Assembly (NCBI GenBank): GCA_016712145.1
Contig: JADJRO010000001.1
Location: 1,364,001 to 1,428,000 of the forward strand
DNA: 64,000 nt
Source: Saprospiraceae bacterium
Lineage (GTDB): Bacteria; Bacteroidota; Bacteroidia; Chitinophagales; Saprospiraceae
Direction of reading: 5' to 3'
The translations under genes and the position numbers were made by a program. The notes beneath the pieces were generated by a model. The model did not search any database and had not been told where the DNA came from. It saw nothing but the letters and a program-made list of their open reading frames with translations. Positions 61,969 to 64,000 of this stretch are shown here, piece after piece; the stretch's first letter is position 1; each line of letters opens with the position of its first letter.

Positions 61969-62937
61969 CTAATCATCTACTGAATCCTCATCTTCCGAAT
62001 CTTCTGTATCTAAATCGTCATTTTCAACTTCTATATCGTTGGATTCTGCATCTTCTGATTCATTCTCTCGTTCATCATCAATTTCTCTTTCAAACACATC
62101 TTCCAATTCTTTATCCTGACTTTTGAAATCCCTTAGACTGGAAAGCTCTTGAAGTTGCTTAGCTTCTTCTTGATCTTTCTGGTCTAATTCCTCCAGCTTA
62201 TTGAGGTCAAATCCGAGAGTTTTGAAACGGTAATGTCTTCCGGATTCATCTTCTACTCCATATACTTTACCACTTCTGCTATACGAATTATATCCCTCGG
62301 ATTTGAGCTCAGAAAGAAAATTATCAAGCGATTTTGATCGATCAAAAACCGACTGAACGGTTCCCAAAAGTTCTTGCTTTTGTGATAATTTTCCTTCACG
62401 ATCCTGAAGCTTAAGCTCAGGATCAGAAAGCTGAAGTTTTTGTGATTTCCCGTGAGCAGGCAGGCTATTTACAAGTTCAGGATACCTTTCTTTTTGATAC
62501 TCATCCAAAGCGAGTTTCAAGTCTCTGAATTCCTGTCTTGAAATTCTATTGGATTCACCGGTGATTAATTTGGTAGAGGACATAACTATATGAAGGTGGA
62601 TATGCTCTTTGTCATGATGGGACGAAGCCAAATAGATATTGTCTTTGCCTCGAAGTTCGATGTATTTTTTAGTTATGTCCTTTAACAATTCCGGATTAAT
62701 TTGTTTTTTATCCTTGTTTGAAAAGGAAATGATTGTATGATGAAGGCGGATGCTGTCTTTCCGTCTATTTAATCTTAATTCAAAATTTTTATCCAACTCC
62801 TTTGTCCAACCTTTGGTCGTTCGACTTCTTAAATTGTGCTTTAAAATTGGCTTTGGTTTATTATCTTTTTCCTGTTTGAAAAGATAATTTACCAATTGGC
62901 CAGTATTTGATCTTCTTGTGAGATTCTTTAGAATCAT
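61969..62937 (-). CDS. MOBP-type relaxase (mobilization nuclease)
   Basis: 322 residues. The N-terminal relaxase domain (about 1-150) has RLHHTIISF and the three-His metal motif SSHHDKEHIHLHIV. A Tyr near YELRG/YLFKQE is the candidate nucleophile but cannot be fixed by eye. The middle is helical, and about 50 C-terminal residues are almost all acidic (DTEDSEDEDSVDD). It nicks oriT and leads the strand into the recipient. Its start overlaps the MobC-like gene stop by 4 nt. It is short for the class and the acidic tail is unusual. Confidence 0.88.
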   Translation of the reverse strand: MILKNLTRRSNTGQLVNYLFKQEKDNKPKPILKHNLRSRTTKGWTKELDKNFELRLNRRKDSIRLHHTIISFSNKDKKQINPELLKDITKKYIELRGKDNIYLASSHHDKEHIHLHIVMSSTKLITGESNRISRQEFRDLKLALDEYQKERYPELVNSLPAHGKSQKLQLSDPELKLQDREGKLSQKQELLGTVQSVFDRSKSLDNFLSELKSEGYNSYSRSGKVYGVEDESGRHYRFKTLGFDLNKLEELDQKDQEEAKQLQELSSLRDFKSQDKELEDVFEREIDDERENESEDAESNDIEVENDDLDTEDSEDEDSVDD

Positions 62938-63323
62938 ATTGAATTAATGAATTCAATCAATGAGTTTTTGTTCTTGGTATTTTTCAAAATATGCTCTTTG
63001 ATTAATACTTCTAAAGATTTTGGATTTTTTAAAACCGGAAGTATTTCTCGTTCCAATTTGTAAACGGCTTCAAAAATTGATTTGCCGGATTTAAAATCAA
63101 TTTTATTTTCTTCTGTCATTTCCTGAATAGAGTTATATGACATTGTAAGAATTTGAGATATTTTTTTGACTTCTTTCAAATCAGGTACAATGAAAGATTT
63201 ATTTAGGTATGCAAAGCAAGCTTGCCTAATAAAATTGGTTCTGTTTAATTTATGTCGTTTTGATTCATTACTAATTTCTTTGAACTCTTCTCGGGTAAAA
63301 GAAATGGTGATTTCATTTACCAT
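62934..63323 (-). CDS. MobC-like relaxosome accessory protein
   Basis: 129 residues. A ribbon-helix-helix-like N-terminus (EITISFTREEFKEISNESKR, LNRTNFIRQACFAYLNKS) and a helical rest match MobC/relaxosome proteins of Bacteroidota elements. It helps the relaxase open oriT. It overlaps the relaxase gene by 4 nt and the small upstream frame by 7 nt (ATGGTAA), so translational coupling is likely. Confidence 0.8.
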   Translation of the reverse strand: MVNEITISFTREEFKEISNESKRHKLNRTNFIRQACFAYLNKSFIVPDLKEVKKISQILTMSYNSIQEMTEENKIDFKSGKSIFEAVYKLEREILPVLKNPKSLEVLIKEHILKNTKNKNSLIEFINSI

Positions 63324-63475
63324 TTTTCGTTTATTGTTCCTCCATTTTCTTTTATATTCTCTCCAATACTCTTTTTAATTTTTTGAATCTCGTCATGGTT
63401 TCCGTTTTCAAGAATACCACTGGATTTCAAATGGGAATATAAATTGCTTTTGGAATTAAGCCTTCTTCTCTTCAT
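63317..63475 (-). CDS. Small overlapping 52-aa protein between coupling protein and MobC
   Basis: A frame from ATG 63475 to TAA 63317 codes 52 residues (MKRRRLNSKSNLYSHLKSSG to NGGTINEKW). It begins 20 bp inside the end of the coupling-protein gene and ends 7 nt inside the MobC-like gene. It fills the only gap in the operon. It is basic at the N-terminus and otherwise helical. No family known; the tight overlaps on both sides support it as a real gene. Confidence 0.5.
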   Translation of the reverse strand: MKRRRLNSKSNLYSHLKSSGILENGNHDEIQKIKKSIGENIKENGGTINEKW

Positions 63476-64000
63476 CCAATTGAATTAAAGGTGGTACATC
63501 AAAAGGAAGTTTATTGGATGGCTCATAAGGAGGTCTTTTTGTCATTGAATTTAGCCTCCAGTCATTGTAAAATGGTTTTAGTTGTGCATGAATTGGCGGT
63601 TTGTTTCCAATCAATATAATTGCTTTGTCCGTCATCCTAATTTCATCTGCTGTCATGAGTTGTCTCGTATGTCTAACTTCATCTTCACCCAAATACTCAA
63701 ATCGTCCTAAAATTGTTTCAAGCTCCTTGCATGTTCCAATAGGTTGCCCAGGGAGATAGACTTTGGCGTAGCAATTAGCGGTAATATTCTTTGCTTCATA
63801 AGTTCCATAAATATGTTCTAGCTGATGATAGTCTTGGTAGATTAAAAGTATTCCACTATTGTATTTGCGAATATTTGAAATTGTGGTTGAAAGTCCCGGC
63901 AAATACATTGACGATGCCTCATCAAGAAGAAAGAAGATACTATTTTCATTCTTATCTGGAATACGCACCAATAATTCATTTAAAAATTGCTGAAAGAATA
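63456..64000 (-). CDS. VirD4/TraG-type coupling protein, C-terminal part (partial)
   Basis: The frame is open through the window edge; the visible 181 residues start FQQFLNELLVRIPDKNENS. Walker B is IFFLLDEASSMYLPGL, followed by the TraM-recognition-like region: SGILLIYQDYHQLEHIYG, NCYAKVYLPGQP, ILIGNKPPIHAQLKPFY. This ATPase links the relaxosome to the transfer channel at the inner membrane. The N-terminal membrane part and Walker A lie outside the window. The gene's end overlaps the 52-aa frame. Confidence 0.85.
   Translation of the reverse strand, partial: FFQQFLNELLVRIPDKNENSIFFLLDEASSMYLPGLSTTISNIRKYNSGILLIYQDYHQLEHIYGTYEAKNITANCYAKVYLPGQPIGTCKELETILGRFEYLGEDEVRHTRQLMTADEIRMTDKAIILIGNKPPIHAQLKPFYNDWRLNSMTKRPPYEPSNKLPFDVPPLIQLDEEKKA

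Larger units (their letters stand above)
53137..64000. mobile_element. Integrative conjugative/mobilizable element, left part
   Basis: The border is the tRNA-Leu remnant (attL) followed by a tyrosine recombinase; near the right edge lie a relaxase, a MobC-like protein and a VirD4-type coupling protein. Between them are cargo genes with defence-like features and a secreted protein. The right border is beyond the window, so size and conjugation machinery are unknown. Confidence 0.8.

Overview
The window looks like a contig from the chromosome of a Bacteroidota bacterium, most likely a Saprospiria-type lineage. The DNA is AT-rich. It carries giant HYR/DUF11 surface proteins with type IX secretion (T9SS) C-terminal sorting domains, a PorP/SprF-family gene, and promoter-like TAnnTTTG boxes. 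The lineage call is inferred from gene content only; there is no rRNA or other marker here.

Region 1 (1-29123, all minus strand) is a cluster of very large secreted adhesin-like genes: a partial gene with 82-aa HYR repeats (1-1377), a 1475-aa protein (1606-6033), a broken near-duplicate of it (6238-11461), a giant gene split by one frameshift (11690-24540, about 4280 aa if joined), and a 1338-aa protein (25107-29123). The four genes whose 3' ends are visible share a C-terminal order: small beta domain, dockerin-like repeat, cohesin-like domain, T9SS type A sorting domain. Each is followed by a hairpin terminator.

Region 2 (29498-36189) is housekeeping: uridine kinase divergent from a NupC nucleoside transporter, rimM overlapping a lipoprotein gene, mnmA, an 8-bp tandem repeat, a small outer-membrane barrel candidate, and two exported DsrE-like proteins.

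Region 3 (36700-52084) is the most interesting part. Thirteen minus-strand genes sit nose to tail, most overlapping by 1-7 nt or separated by under 15 nt. They encode a zinc-ribbon/FHA protein, a Ser/Thr kinase-FHA (split by a frameshift), a membrane Ser/Thr kinase, an FHA-TM-trypsin-like protease, a PP2C phosphatase with a membrane segment, and then exported partners: secreted proteins, a lipoprotein, a thrombospondin-3-repeat protein, a CHU_C/T9SS type B protein, a repeat-stalk protein, a PorP/SprF-like outer-membrane protein and an exported Cys/His-rich protein. An ECF-type sigma factor and a putative membrane anti-sigma partner are transcribed divergently. This looks like one cytoplasm-to-surface phospho-signalling system tied to a T9SS-type outer-membrane output.

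Region 4 (53078-64000) is the left part of an integrative/conjugative element inserted in a tRNA-Leu(UAA) gene. Only the 3' half of the tRNA remains at the border, next to a tyrosine recombinase. Cargo includes a T9SS-secreted PKD protein, a single-chain AAA ATPase-DUF4435 protein resembling the fused form of the PARIS anti-phage system, a PIN-like protein and a possible HEPN-like protein. Mobilization genes follow: a MOBP-like relaxase, a MobC-like protein, a 52-aa overlapping small ORF, and the C-terminal part of a VirD4/TraG coupling protein that runs off the window.

Several frames are broken by one-base changes in homopolymers (20426-20431, 49368-49375, 6338-6342, about 8681). Uncorrected long-read errors must be excluded before calling them pseudogenes or programmed events.
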